Shown: positions 29,772-37,851, counted from the first letter of the stretch. The stretch: DNA of 48,055 nt from JAJNBA01 sp035512775 (GCA_035512775.1 DATKDI010000071.1:1-48055); one strand, 5' to 3'. The notes: generated from the letters alone by a model not told the origin. Numbers and translations are program-made.

Positions 29772-30080
29772 ATGAACGAAGACGACATCGAGCGCTTCGA
29801 GGAAGAACGGGAGCTCGAGCTCTACCGCGAGTACCGAGACGTGCTCCCGATGTTCGCCTACGTGATCGAGACCGAACGTCGCTTCTATCTCGCGAACAAG
29901 GTGGAGCTCGAGCATCTGGAGGGCGGCTGGGTCCGCGTGGAGCTCAGCGACGCTTGGGTCTGGGACATGTTCCGGCCCGCTCGATTCGTGTCCACGGTTC
30001 GCGTGGTGACGAGGCACGACGTCAACGTGGAGGAGCTCCGTCAGGACGCCACGTCGATCCCCGACTCACCCCAGGTTTGA
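29772..30080 (+). CDS. DUF2469 protein (actinobacterial marker)
   Basis: A 102-residue acidic protein beginning MNEDDIERFEEERELELYRE, with FAYVIETERRFYLANKVELE and WDMFRPARFV. This is the DUF2469 family, essentially confined to Actinomycetota and located next to rnhB (Rv2901c in M. tuberculosis). The function is unknown. The protein is a useful lineage marker and the main single-gene evidence for the phylum here. The stop overlaps the next start (TGATG). Confidence 0.93.
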   Translation: MNEDDIERFEEERELELYREYRDVLPMFAYVIETERRFYLANKVELEHLEGGWVRVELSDAWVWDMFRPARFVSTVRVVTRHDVNVEELRQDATSIPDSPQV

Positions 30081-30721
30081 TGCCCTCCCCGGAGGTCTTC
30101 GCGGCTTTCGCCGTGGCGTCCCTCGCGCTGCTCGTCGTGCCCGGGCCGTCGGTCCTCTACATCGTCACGCGCTCGATGGACCAGGGAAGAGCTGCGGGTC
30201 TGGTGTCGGTCCTGGGGATCCACACGGGCTCGATCGTCCACGTCACGGCGGCCGCGCTCGGTCTGTCGGCCATCCTCGCGTCCTCCGCGCTCACCTACGG
30301 GATCGTGAAGTACGTGGGCGCCGCGTACCTCATCTGGCTTGGCATCCGAGCGCTCCGCGGGCGTGATGAGGAGCGGCCTGATGTCGCGGGGAAGGGTCAC
30401 TCGCTCAGAAGGATCTACGCGCAGGGAGTGGTGGTGAACGTATTGAATCCGAAGACGGCCTTGTTCTTCCTTGCGTTCCTGCCCCAGTTCGTGGATGTGT
30501 CGAAGGGCTCGGTCCCGTTGCAGGTCGTCCTCCTCGGCCTCACGTTCATCCTCCTCGGGTTCATCTCGGATGGAACGTACGCGCTCATCTCGGCCCGGGT
30601 GTCCCGGAGGCTGGCGACCCGCCGGCGCTCGGGGGTCGTGCGCCGGTGGCTGCCCGGGCTGACCCTGATCGGCCTCGGCGTCGTCTCGGCGTTCACCGGT
30701 CGCCGGTTCGCCGTCACCTGA
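30080..30721 (+). CDS. LysE/RhtB-family amino-acid exporter
   Basis: A 213-residue protein with six hydrophobic segments. The family signature is near the N-terminus (LLVVPGPSVLYIVTRSMDQG), with GIHTGSIVHVTAAALGLSAI and the conserved VVNVLNPKTALFFLAFLPQF. The family exports lysine, homoserine, threonine or other small molecules; the substrate cannot be told. ATG 30080 shares a base with the DUF2469 stop. It is not part of the mycobacterial version of this operon, so it is a local insertion between DUF2469 and yraN. Confidence 0.92.
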   Translation: MPSPEVFAAFAVASLALLVVPGPSVLYIVTRSMDQGRAAGLVSVLGIHTGSIVHVTAAALGLSAILASSALTYGIVKYVGAAYLIWLGIRALRGRDEERPDVAGKGHSLRRIYAQGVVVNVLNPKTALFFLAFLPQFVDVSKGSVPLQVVLLGLTFILLGFISDGTYALISARVSRRLATRRRSGVVRRWLPGLTLIGLGVVSAFTGRRFAVT

Positions 30722-30740
30722 TCCTGTCGGTATCGCCGAC

Positions 30741-30746
30741 TAGTGT
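30741..30746 (+). promoter_or_regulatory. Candidate -10 of yraN (TAGTGT)
   Basis: TAGTGT lies seven bases upstream of the yraN GTG at 30754 with no ribosome site. Confidence 0.5.
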
Positions 30747-30753
30747 CCTCGCG

Positions 30754-31101
30754 GTGGGGGGACCGATCGGCTCGCGTGGAGAAGATGTCGCCGCGAACGC
30801 CTACCGCCGGCGCGGCTATCGGGTGATCGCGCGGAACTGGCGCTGTGGCCTCGGTGAGCTGGATCTGATCGTGGAGCGTCGGGGTGTCCTCGTGTTCTGC
30901 GAGGTGAAGTCGCGGCGGGACGGTGCGTACGGAGGCGGGTACGAGGCCGTGACGTGGAAGAAGCGAGCGAAGCTCCGGGCCCTCGCGGAGGCGTACCTGC
31001 AGGCCTCGAGCGCACGACCTCAAGCGATCCGCTTCGACGTGGCGAGCGTCGCGATGCGGGATCAGAGATCAACGATCGAGGTCTTCGAGGATGCCTTCTG
31101 A
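30754..31101 (+). CDS. yraN: UPF0102/YraN-family endonuclease-like protein
   Basis: A 115-residue protein of the YraN family, which has a Holliday-junction-resolvase-like nuclease fold of unproven function. Visible are GEDVAANAYRRRGYRVIARN, GELDLIVERRGVLVFCEVKS and the basic KKRAKLRALAEAYL. The acidic and Lys residues E...D...ExK of the nuclease superfamily are present. GTG 30754 fits both the family start and the -10 spacing; a longer frame from 30646 overlaps the LysE gene. The last 33 bases overlap the convergent PLP decarboxylase gene. Confidence 0.92.
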   Translation: MGGPIGSRGEDVAANAYRRRGYRVIARNWRCGLGELDLIVERRGVLVFCEVKSRRDGAYGGGYEAVTWKKRAKLRALAEAYLQASSARPQAIRFDVASVAMRDQRSTIEVFEDAF

Positions 31102-32589
31102 GGCACCCACCAGCGTGTCGAGGATCCGGTCGGCGTCGGCCTCGGTCGAGAGGTAGTTGATCACGCCCGCCCGCAGCCAGGTTCGGCCGCGGAGCGTGGT
31201 GGTTGAGAGCCATCCCACGCCGGAGAGCTCAAGGGCACGCTGGAGTCGCCGCTGCAGCTCGTCGGTCTTCGCCGGATCGAGTCCGGGCGGTGCCCACCGC
31301 AGGCAGACGACCGCGAGCTGCGGCTCGACCACCTCGAAGGCCAGCTCCTCCGCGCGCGACGCGAGATGTCGGGCGAGATCGACGTTGCGTTCGATCAGGC
31401 GTGCGAATCCGTCCGACCCGAGGTGCTTCCAGGACAACCAGAGCTTGAGCGCGCGGAACCGTCGCGTGCCTTCCAGCGAGTACTGATACCAATGGAGCGG
31501 CCGCTCCTCGGGGCCCCAGACGGCGTAGTACTCCGGTTCCCTGTGGAAGGTGCGCAGGAGATCCTCGCGACGCTTCACGAGCAACCCGCCGATATCGTAG
31601 GGCTGGAAGAGCCACTTGTGGGGATCGACCGTGAGCGAGTCGGCACGTTCGAGGGCAGGCAACTTGTGCGCTTCCCGCGCCGACAACCGGGCGGCCGCGC
31701 CGTACGCGGCGTCGACATGGAGCCACAAGCCCTCGCGCTCGGCGAGGTCGGCGAGCGGAGGGACATCGTCGATCGATCCTGTGTTCGTCGAGCCGGCGAC
31801 GGCGCTGATGGCGAAGGGCGTGAGCCCGGCCGCGCGATCCTTGGCGATCGCCACCGCGACGGGTTCCGCGCGAAGACGGTAGTCATCCTCGGAAGGAACG
31901 ATCCGAAGGGTGCCGTCCGGGAAGCCGAGGAGGTCGACCGCACGCTCGATCGAGAAGTGGGTCTGGTCGGAAGCGTAGATCCGCGTGCCCTCGAGCCGCG
32001 TTCCGCGCGGCGGCTCGTCGGCGCCGAGGAGCTTCGCCAGGTGCACGTCGCGCGCGACCGTGAGGGCCATGACGTTCGCCATCACGCCGCCACTCGTGAG
32101 GACGCCCCACGCGTCTTCGCCGTAATCGCAGAGGTCGCAGAGCCAGCGGATCACTTCCTCCTCGACGAACGGTGCCGCCATCCCTGAGAGCCACACGTCG
32201 ATGCCCTGGTTCAGCCACTGCGCGAGGGTCTCGCCCGCGATCGACATCGGAAGAGGCGGCGGCGTGAAGTAGCTGTACGAGCCTGGGTGTTGCGCGGCGT
32301 ACGCGAACGGAGCGAGGCGCTCGCGGAACTCCGCGAGCACGTCGTCCGACGTGCGGCCGCCCGCGGGCGCGGGACCGGGAGCGCCCGATTCGCCGAAGAA
32401 GGCCCGGCGCATGTCCGGATAGAGGTCGGGAGCGGTGGGACGGTCCGCTGCCGGCCCGTAGAGCCAGTCGAGAGATGCGGTCCACGTTCGTTCGCCGAGG
32501 CGCTCGAGCGCTGCGCGCGACCGTTCCGGATCGCGGACGTCGATCAGCTCGGGCTCGGGATGATCCAGGGGTTCTGGCACGCGGCGCAT
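31069..32589 (-). CDS. Pyridoxal-phosphate-dependent decarboxylase (group II, aromatic-L-amino-acid type)
   Basis: A 506-residue fold-type I PLP enzyme. Conserved parts are AQHPGSYSYFTPPPLPMSIA (substrate-side loop), GVLTSGGVMANVMAL (phosphate-binding), YASDQTHFSIERAVDLLG, AGSTNTGSIDDVP, LWLHVDAAYGAAARLS and the Schiff-base lysine in TVDPHKWLFQPYDIGGLLV. The family decarboxylates aromatic amino acids, glutamate or related substrates; the specificity here is unknown. The start is uncertain: ATG 32589 and ATG 32619 are both plausible and neither has a ribosome site. It diverges from comM by about 60 bp and overlaps yraN by 33 bp at its 3' end, so it looks inserted into the yraN-comM pair. Confidence 0.88.
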   Translation of the reverse strand: MRRVPEPLDHPEPELIDVRDPERSRAALERLGERTWTASLDWLYGPAADRPTAPDLYPDMRRAFFGESGAPGPAPAGGRTSDDVLAEFRERLAPFAYAAQHPGSYSYFTPPPLPMSIAGETLAQWLNQGIDVWLSGMAAPFVEEEVIRWLCDLCDYGEDAWGVLTSGGVMANVMALTVARDVHLAKLLGADEPPRGTRLEGTRIYASDQTHFSIERAVDLLGFPDGTLRIVPSEDDYRLRAEPVAVAIAKDRAAGLTPFAISAVAGSTNTGSIDDVPPLADLAEREGLWLHVDAAYGAAARLSAREAHKLPALERADSLTVDPHKWLFQPYDIGGLLVKRREDLLRTFHREPEYYAVWGPEERPLHWYQYSLEGTRRFRALKLWLSWKHLGSDGFARLIERNVDLARHLASRAEELAFEVVEPQLAVVCLRWAPPGLDPAKTDELQRRLQRALELSGVGWLSTTTLRGRTWLRAGVINYLSTEADADRILDTLVGASEGILEDLDR

Positions 32590-32634
32590 GCTATCGCGGC
32601 GGCTGAAGGAGCCGGCCATGTCGGTGGTCGCGGG

Positions 32635-32640
32635 TATCGT
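32635..32640 (+). promoter_or_regulatory. Candidate -10 of comM-dprA (TATCGT)
   Basis: TATCGT ends nine bases before the comM ATG; the predicted leader is 2-3 nt. Confidence 0.45.
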
Positions 32641-32649
32641 CCGGCGCTC

Positions 32650-34188
32650 ATGTACGGGCGGGTCCTCGGGGTGGCGGTGCTCGGCGTCGGCGGGCATCTC
32701 GTGACGGTGGAAGCACACGTGGGTCGCGGTCTCCCCGCTCTCATCGTCACGGGACTTCCCGGCGCAGGCGTGCAGGACGCTCGGGAACGCGTTCGCCCGG
32801 CGGTCGAGGGGGCCAAGCTCGAGTGGCCGCTCCGGCGTGTCGTCGTGAACCTCGCACCGGCCAACGTTCGGAAGGAAGGGCCCGGCCTCGATCTGCCACT
32901 GGTGATGAGCGTGCTCGCGGCGACACGGCAGATCCCGAGCGATCGACTGCGTTCGCTCGCTTTCGCAGGCGAGATCTCGCTGAAGGGGGAGCTGCTGACG
33001 ACGCCCGGCATCCTCACCGTGGCTATCGCGGCGGCGACCGCGGGCCTACGCGGGATCGTGGTGCCCGCCGCCAATGCCGTCGAGGCCGCACAGGTCGAGG
33101 GGCTCCGGGTGATCGGCGCGGAGACACTCGCGGACGCGGTGGGGTTCCTCCGGGGAACATGGTCCGCGCCCGACGTGGTGACACCGGCGGAGGATGCACC
33201 GGCCGCCGCGAGCGTGGACCTGGCCGAGGTGCGCGGACAGACGCAGGCACGCCGTGCGCTCGAGGTCGCGGCGGCCGGCGGTCACAACATGCTCATGGTG
33301 GGTTCGCCGGGAGCCGGGAAGACGATGCTCGCCCGGCGGCTGCCGACGATCCTGCCCGAGCTCTCGCGCGAGGAATCCCTGGAAGCGACGCAGCTCCATT
33401 CGGTAGCGGGATTGCTCGGTTCGTCGAGGGGGCTGCTCCGCGCGCGCCCGTTCCGCGCGCCGCACCATTCGGTGTCGACCGTGGGGCTGCTCGGCGGTGG
33501 CAGCACGTACGTCCGACCCGGCGAGGTCAGTCTCGCGCACCACGGCGTTCTGTTCCTCGACGAGCTCACCGAGTTCAGGCGCGACGCCGTCGAGGGACTG
33601 CGACAACCGCTCGAGGACGGTCGCGTCGTCATCACGCGAGCGGTCGGATCCGTGGAGTTCCCGGCACGGTTCACCCTCGTGGCCGCGGCCAACCCGTGTC
33701 CGTGCGGCTTCGACGGGGACGGGATCAGGCAGTGCGTGTGCAGGCCCGACCGGGTCCAGCTGTACCGGAACAAGCTGTCGGGACCGTTGCTCGACCGGAT
33801 CGACATCCGGCTGCGCATCCCTCGGCTTACCAAGGAGGAGCTGCTGGGTTCCTCGCCGGGAGAGGCGTCCGCGCGAGCCCGAGCCAGGGTCGAGGCGGCG
33901 CGCGACCGGCAGCGCCGACGATGGGCCGGGCTGGGCGTGTCGTGCAACGCGCACCTGCCGGGGCCGGTCGCGCGCCGGACGTGTTCGTTGACGCCCGATG
34001 CGGAGAGCCTGTTGACGAAGGCGGTGGAGACCCTGGCGCTCACCGGCAGGGGCTTCGACCGCGCCATCAAGGTCGGCCGCACGGTCGCCGACCTCGCCGG
34101 GTCGGATCGTGTCGAGACGGACCACCTCGCCGAAGCGCTCTCGTACCGGACGGGATTCGGACCGGAGGAGCTCGCGCGTGCCGGATGA
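32650..34188 (+). CDS. comM: YifB/ComM-family Mg-chelatase-like AAA+ ATPase
   Basis: A 512-residue AAA+ protein. The N-terminal ChlI-like domain contains VVVNLAPANVRKEGPGLDLP. The ATPase core has Walker A VGSPGAGKTMLARR near 217-230, Walker B GVLFLDELTEF near 300, and AAANPCPCGFDGDGIRQCVC, a Cys-rich segment typical of ComM. DRIDIRLRIPRL and a C-terminal Mg-chelatase subdomain follow. In naturally transformable Gram-negatives ComM is a branch-migration helicase. In Actinomycetota the gene (Rv2897c in M. tuberculosis) lies between yraN and dprA, as here. ATG 32650 begins MYGRVLGVAVLGVGG. It overlaps dprA by 11 bases. Confidence 0.95.
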   Translation: MYGRVLGVAVLGVGGHLVTVEAHVGRGLPALIVTGLPGAGVQDARERVRPAVEGAKLEWPLRRVVVNLAPANVRKEGPGLDLPLVMSVLAATRQIPSDRLRSLAFAGEISLKGELLTTPGILTVAIAAATAGLRGIVVPAANAVEAAQVEGLRVIGAETLADAVGFLRGTWSAPDVVTPAEDAPAAASVDLAEVRGQTQARRALEVAAAGGHNMLMVGSPGAGKTMLARRLPTILPELSREESLEATQLHSVAGLLGSSRGLLRARPFRAPHHSVSTVGLLGGGSTYVRPGEVSLAHHGVLFLDELTEFRRDAVEGLRQPLEDGRVVITRAVGSVEFPARFTLVAAANPCPCGFDGDGIRQCVCRPDRVQLYRNKLSGPLLDRIDIRLRIPRLTKEELLGSSPGEASARARARVEAARDRQRRRWAGLGVSCNAHLPGPVARRTCSLTPDAESLLTKAVETLALTGRGFDRAIKVGRTVADLAGSDRVETDHLAEALSYRTGFGPEELARAG

Positions 34189-35308
34189 GCCGGAGCCGCC
34201 GCCGCCGCGCGGGTGGCCGCCCGGGTTCGGCCACGGGGACGACGAGCGCGACGCCCTCCTGACCCTGTCGGAGCTGCGAGGGCTGCGACCGCTCAAGGTG
34301 CACGAGGAAGCGTGGGTGACCGGCTCGGCCCAAGGATGCGTCGCGTCCGTCCGGCGCGGACGGCTCGGGAGCGACGGGGACCGCGAGTGGCTCCCGAAGG
34401 TCGATCCCCGGATGACCGGCGCTCGCGTCGAGGAAGCCGGGGCGAGGTTCGTCACGCCGGCGGATCCCGAGTACGAGGACCGGCTGCACGACCTCAGGGA
34501 TCCGCCGGCGAGTCTCTTCCTGCTCGGGAGGCTGCTCGAGGACTCGCCCGAGCGCGTCGCGATCGTCGGCTCGCGGAAGTGCTCGAACGTCGGACGGGAC
34601 GTGGCATCGGACCTTGGGCGAGCGCTGGTGGCCTCCGGCCTCGCGGTCGTCTCCGGAGCGGCTCACGGCATCGACGCGGCCGCGCACCGAGGTGCGCTCC
34701 AGGCGGCGGGCCGGACGGTCGCGGTGCTCGGCTCGGGTATCGACGTCGTCTACCCCGCCAGCAGCCGGGATCTCCTCGAGCGGATCGCCGTGAGTGGCAC
34801 GATCGTGAGCGAATACCCGCCCGGCACCCCGGCGGGACCGCAACACTTCCCGGCGAGGAACAGGATCGTCGTGTCGCTCGCCCGGGCACTGGTGGTCGTG
34901 GAGGGCGCGGCGAAGAGCGGGTCGCGGATCTCCGTCGACCATGCGCTCGACCTCGGTCGCGAGATCTTCGCCGTCCCGGGGCCCGTCACGAGCTCGCTCG
35001 CGGAGACGCCGCTCGAGATGATCCGTGACGGGGCGACGCTGATCCGGGGGGCCGACGATCTCCTGGACGATCTTGGGATCGACCGCGCCGCGCCGCCTCC
35101 GGCACCTCCTGACCTCGGCGACGACGAGCGAAGGGTCTGGGAGGCGCTGTCGGGAGGTTCGCTGCCGGACGCCGTCGCGCGAGAGGCAGGGATGTCGATC
35201 CCCGACGCCGTCACCACGTTGATCCATCTGGAGCTGCGTGGGTTGATCGAGAGCGTCGGTGGCCGCTACGAACGACGGCACCGGCCGTCGGCTCCGATCG
35301 CTCCCTGA
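34178..35308 (+). CDS. dprA: DNA-processing protein DprA
   Basis: A 376-residue protein that in transformable bacteria loads RecA onto incoming single-stranded DNA. A Rossmann-like core contains VAIVGSRKCSNVGRDVASDL, VVSGAAHGIDAAAHRGAL, VAVLGSGIDVVYPASS, FPARNRIVVSLARALVVVEG and SGSRISVDHALDLGREIFAVPG. A C-terminal winged-helix (DUF559-independent DML1-like) region covers about the last 60 residues. The N-terminus is proline-rich (PDEPEPPPPRGWPPG). GTG 34178 has GGAGGAG seven to eight bases upstream and lies within comM; a longer frame from 34109 is less likely. No other competence genes are in the window. Confidence 0.95.
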   Translation: MPDEPEPPPPRGWPPGFGHGDDERDALLTLSELRGLRPLKVHEEAWVTGSAQGCVASVRRGRLGSDGDREWLPKVDPRMTGARVEEAGARFVTPADPEYEDRLHDLRDPPASLFLLGRLLEDSPERVAIVGSRKCSNVGRDVASDLGRALVASGLAVVSGAAHGIDAAAHRGALQAAGRTVAVLGSGIDVVYPASSRDLLERIAVSGTIVSEYPPGTPAGPQHFPARNRIVVSLARALVVVEGAAKSGSRISVDHALDLGREIFAVPGPVTSSLAETPLEMIRDGATLIRGADDLLDDLGIDRAAPPPAPPDLGDDERRVWEALSGGSLPDAVAREAGMSIPDAVTTLIHLELRGLIESVGGRYERRHRPSAPIAP

Positions 35309-35336
35309 GGGTGCATCACCGGCGCGGGCACGCTTG

Positions 35337-35353
35337 GCCGCGACGATCGCGGC
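35337..35353 (+). terminator. Weak hairpin after dprA
   Basis: GCCGCGA-CGA-TCGCGGC forms a perfect 7-bp stem with a three-base loop, 28 bases after the dprA stop. There is no U-tract. The rest of the 164-nt gap contains a G-rich stretch and the xerC promoter candidate. Confidence 0.35.
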
Positions 35354-35419
35354 TCCTGTGTCGGCTAGGTGGAGGGGTCGCGAAGCGGTCGGGGGATGCG
35401 GGGGCCCTCACTAGGGACC

Positions 35420-35448
35420 TTGCGTACCCCCCTTCGGGTTGATACACA
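35420..35448 (+). promoter_or_regulatory. Candidate sigma70-type promoter of xerC
   Basis: TTGCGT (35420-35425), a 17-bp spacer and TACACA (35443-35448) resemble -35 and -10 boxes. The xerC leader would be about 18 nt and contains GGGAG five bases before the ATG, unlike the leaderless promoters elsewhere in the window. Confidence 0.4.
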
Positions 35449-35472
35449 GGAACGCCACCGCTGGGAGCGTGC

Positions 35473-36399
35473 ATGCCCGAAGGACTTCCCCCAACCGAGA
35501 CCGATCTTCTCCGCGCCTTCGAGGACCATCTGGCCCTCGAGCGCCGACTGTCCTCGAATACGGTTGCTGCCTATGGGGTCGACCTCCAGCAGCTGGCCAC
35601 CTTCTTGACCAGGGATCGCTCCTCACTCGGGGAGGCCCCCTATCCGCTCCTCCGTCGGTTCCTCGCTCAGCAGCACACACTCGGCTACGCACGGGCGACC
35701 ATCGCGCGGCGCGTGGGTGCGATCAGGACCTTCTACCGGTGGGCCGTATCCGCAGGGCGTATCGAGCGTGACCCTTCTCTGCTGCTCGGACGTCCCAAAG
35801 TGGTCAATCGCCTCCCCACCGTGCTTCGCCCGAAGGAGGCGGACGGTCTCGCGGAGGCGCCAACGCGAACGGCCCACGACGATCCGCTCGAGCGCGCGAT
35901 CGCCCTGCGCGATCGCGCCGTCCTCGAGCTCCTCTACGGCTCCGGCCTCCGCGTAGGCGAGGTGGCGACCTTGTGGTTGGATTCGGTGGATGTGAAGCGG
36001 GGCAGAGTGCTCGTGCTCGGGAAGGGATCGAAGGAACGGGAAGTACCTATTTCCGAGTATGCCGGGGACGCCGTGAGCGCCTACTTGCGTGAGGGTCGGT
36101 CCGCGATGGCTCCGGAGGGATCTCGCACGCTCTTCTTCAATCGTCGCCGCAATCCCTTCAGTGAGCGCGATATCCGTTCGATGGTGGAGCGGTATGGCGC
36201 TACCCTGCTGCCGGGGAGGCGGGTGACCCCGCACACCCTGCGGCACTCATTCGCCACGCACCTTCTGGAAGGAGGGGCCGACATCAGGGCTGTCCAGGAA
36301 CTTCTCGGGCACGCGAGCGTCGCGACGACGCAGCGGTACACCCACGTCTCGCGACGTCGGCTCTTCGAGGCCTACGAACGCGCCCATCCGAGGGCCTGA
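35473..36399 (+). CDS. xerC: Tyrosine recombinase XerC/XerD type
   Basis: A 308-residue site-specific recombinase; the chromosomal XerC/D pair resolves chromosome dimers at dif. The N-terminal SAM-like domain includes LALERRLSSNTVAAYGVDLQ. Catalytic residues are Arg (YGSGLRVGEVATL), Lys (GKGSKEREVPI), HxxR (HTLRHSFATHLLEGG), His (LLGHASVATTQ) and Tyr (QRYTHVSRRRL), so it is complete. The gene sits between dprA and the sigma factor, as in mycobacteria and streptomycetes. No dif-like site was recognised. ATG 35473 has GGGAG five bases upstream. The start of the next gene follows by one base. Confidence 0.94.
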   Translation: MPEGLPPTETDLLRAFEDHLALERRLSSNTVAAYGVDLQQLATFLTRDRSSLGEAPYPLLRRFLAQQHTLGYARATIARRVGAIRTFYRWAVSAGRIERDPSLLLGRPKVVNRLPTVLRPKEADGLAEAPTRTAHDDPLERAIALRDRAVLELLYGSGLRVGEVATLWLDSVDVKRGRVLVLGKGSKEREVPISEYAGDAVSAYLREGRSAMAPEGSRTLFFNRRRNPFSERDIRSMVERYGATLLPGRRVTPHTLRHSFATHLLEGGADIRAVQELLGHASVATTQRYTHVSRRRLFEAYERAHPRA

Positions 36400-36400
36400 C

Positions 36401-37258
36401 GTGGCGACGGCGAAGAAGGTCGCGACGAAGACCGCGGCGCGTCCACGCAAGGCGCTGGCGAAGGCACGGACATCCAAGACGGTCACGATCCCCCCTGCCG
36501 TCGATGACGAGCTCGCGACCCGGTGGGATGCCTACAAGAGCGGGGCCGATCTCGACGCACGCGAGAAGCTGATCCTCCACTACGCGCCGCTCGTGAAGTA
36601 CGTCGCCAGCCGTGTGGCGACCGGCTTGCCTTCCAGCGTCGATCAGCACGACCTCGTCAGTTACGGCATGTTCGGGCTGATCGACGCGCTCGAGAAGTTC
36701 GAGCCGGGTCGTGGCAACAAGTTCGAGACCTACGCGGTGCCAAGGATCAAGGGCGCGATCATCGACGAGCTGCGGGCGATGGACTGGGTCCCTCGCTCGA
36801 TCCGCTTCAAGGCGCGGGAGCTCGAGAAGGCACAGGCGGATCTCGAGGCGATGCTGAAGCGGCAGCCGTCGGAAGAGGAGCTCGCCGATCGTCTCGGCAT
36901 GAGCCGGCCGGAGCTGCACGCGATGGTCTCCCAGATCTCGTTCGTATCGGTGCTGGCGCTCGACGAGGTCGTTTCCTCGGGGAGCGACCGAGGCGACCAG
37001 GTGGCGCTCATCGACACCATCGCCGACAAGGGCCTCGATCCGACCTGGGGACTCGAGAGCCAGGAGACGCGCGGATTGCTCGCTGCCGCCATCAACTCGC
37101 TTTCGGAGCGGGAGAAGATCGTGGTCACCCTGTACTACTTCGAGGGCCTCACGCTGTCAGAGATCGGCGAGATCCTCGGCGTGACCGAGTCACGCGTGTG
37201 TCAGATCCACACGAAGGCGGTCGGCGGCCTCCGCGGCCAGCTGTCCGAGTTCGACTGA
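36401..37258 (+). CDS. whiG: RNA polymerase sigma factor, FliA/WhiG family
   Basis: A 285-residue sigma70-family factor lacking region 1.1. Region 2 includes YAPLVKYVASRVATGLP, DLVSYGMFGLIDALEKFEPG and FETYAVPRIKGAIIDELRAM (the -10 recognition helix). Region 3 has RQPSEEELADRLGMSRPEL. Region 4 is LSEREKIVVTLYYFEGLTL plus EIGEILGVTESRVCQIHTKA. In Streptomyces WhiG controls sporulation; in motile Actinomycetota this family drives flagellar genes. No flagellar or anti-sigma gene is in the window. The first 28 residues form a Lys/Ala/Arg-rich tail (ATAKKVATKTAARPRKALAK) not usual for the family. The GTG start at 36401 follows xerC by one base and has GAGGG six bases upstream. Confidence 0.92.
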   Translation: MATAKKVATKTAARPRKALAKARTSKTVTIPPAVDDELATRWDAYKSGADLDAREKLILHYAPLVKYVASRVATGLPSSVDQHDLVSYGMFGLIDALEKFEPGRGNKFETYAVPRIKGAIIDELRAMDWVPRSIRFKARELEKAQADLEAMLKRQPSEEELADRLGMSRPELHAMVSQISFVSVLALDEVVSSGSDRGDQVALIDTIADKGLDPTWGLESQETRGLLAAAINSLSEREKIVVTLYYFEGLTLSEIGEILGVTESRVCQIHTKAVGGLRGQLSEFD

Positions 37259-37276
37259 GAACACGTCTCTCGCGAG

Positions 37277-37292
37277 TGTGACGTTTGTCACG
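37277..37292. promoter_or_regulatory. CRP-like site in front of the M23-family gene
   Basis: TGTGACGTTTGTCACG contains the exact GTGA-N6-TCAC core, centre 37284.5. With the predicted transcript start at the GTG (37327), the centre is at about -42, the class II CRP activator position, 29.5 bp before the -10 hexamer. Confidence 0.65.
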
Positions 37293-37313
37293 GCTCGCCC
37301 CGCCGCAGCCACC

Positions 37314-37319
37314 TAGCGT
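37314..37319 (+). promoter_or_regulatory. Candidate -10 of the M23-family gene (TAGCGT)
   Basis: TAGCGT lies seven bases before GTG 37327; there is no Shine-Dalgarno sequence and no -35 box, as expected for an activator-dependent promoter. Confidence 0.55.
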
Positions 37320-37326
37320 TCCTCGC

Positions 37327-37827
37327 GTGAGGGAGCTGTTCCTGTTCGTGGCGGTCGCGTGGGTCGTGCTCGCACCCCCCGTCGCCCCGCCGGCCAACGC
37401 TGCCGGAGATTGGCCGTGGCCGGTCGTCGGGCCGGTGCTCCAGGGGTTCGATCCGCCGGACACCCCGTTCGGCTCGGGTCATCGAGGCATCGATATCGCG
37501 GTCGCGCTCGGATCGCCTGTTCGCGCCCCGGCGGCCGGCGTCGTGACGTTCGCCGGCCCGGTGGGCGCCAGGCTGTTCCTCACGATCGACCACGGCGGAG
37601 GACTGGAATCCAGGTACTCCTTCCTCGACGCTCTGGTCGCCCGGCGCGGCGATGCGGTCTCCACAGGGCAGGTGGTCGCCCGTTCGGGCACCGGCCACGC
37701 CGGGGACCTGGTTCCCAACCTGCACTTCGCGGTGCTCCTGGACGACGCGTACGTGGATCCGCTGGACTACCTCGGGCCGATCGAGGTCTGGAGGTTCATC
37801 CGACTCGCGCCGCTGCATCCGGGCTGA
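37327..37827 (+). CDS. Degenerate M23/LytM-domain exported protein
   Basis: A 166-residue protein. Residues 1-26 are a Sec signal (ELFLFVAVAWVVLAPP...ANAAG) without a lipobox. The remainder is an M23 endopeptidase fold: GHRGIDIAVALGSPVRAPAA holds the zinc ligands His52 and Asp56, and the third ligand is His133 in NLHF. The two catalytic histidines of LytM-type enzymes are replaced: the YxHL motif reads YSFL (Phe99) and HxH reads NLH (Asn131). It is therefore probably a non-catalytic LytM factor, as EnvC and NlpD are, that regulates another cell-wall hydrolase. GTG 37327 fits the -10 spacing. A Crp-type site precedes it. Confidence 0.85.
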   Translation: MRELFLFVAVAWVVLAPPVAPPANAAGDWPWPVVGPVLQGFDPPDTPFGSGHRGIDIAVALGSPVRAPAAGVVTFAGPVGARLFLTIDHGGGLESRYSFLDALVARRGDAVSTGQVVARSGTGHAGDLVPNLHFAVLLDDAYVDPLDYLGPIEVWRFIRLAPLHPG

Positions 37828-37851
37828 GACGCTCGGCCGGAGGTGAGCCGC

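Noticed and set aside
35395..35440. G-rich and C-rich stretch before xerC as a riboswitch or attachment/dif site
   Set aside because: CCCT-CACT-AGGG pairing is short, and no dif-like 11-6-11 palindrome or known riboswitch core was recognised.
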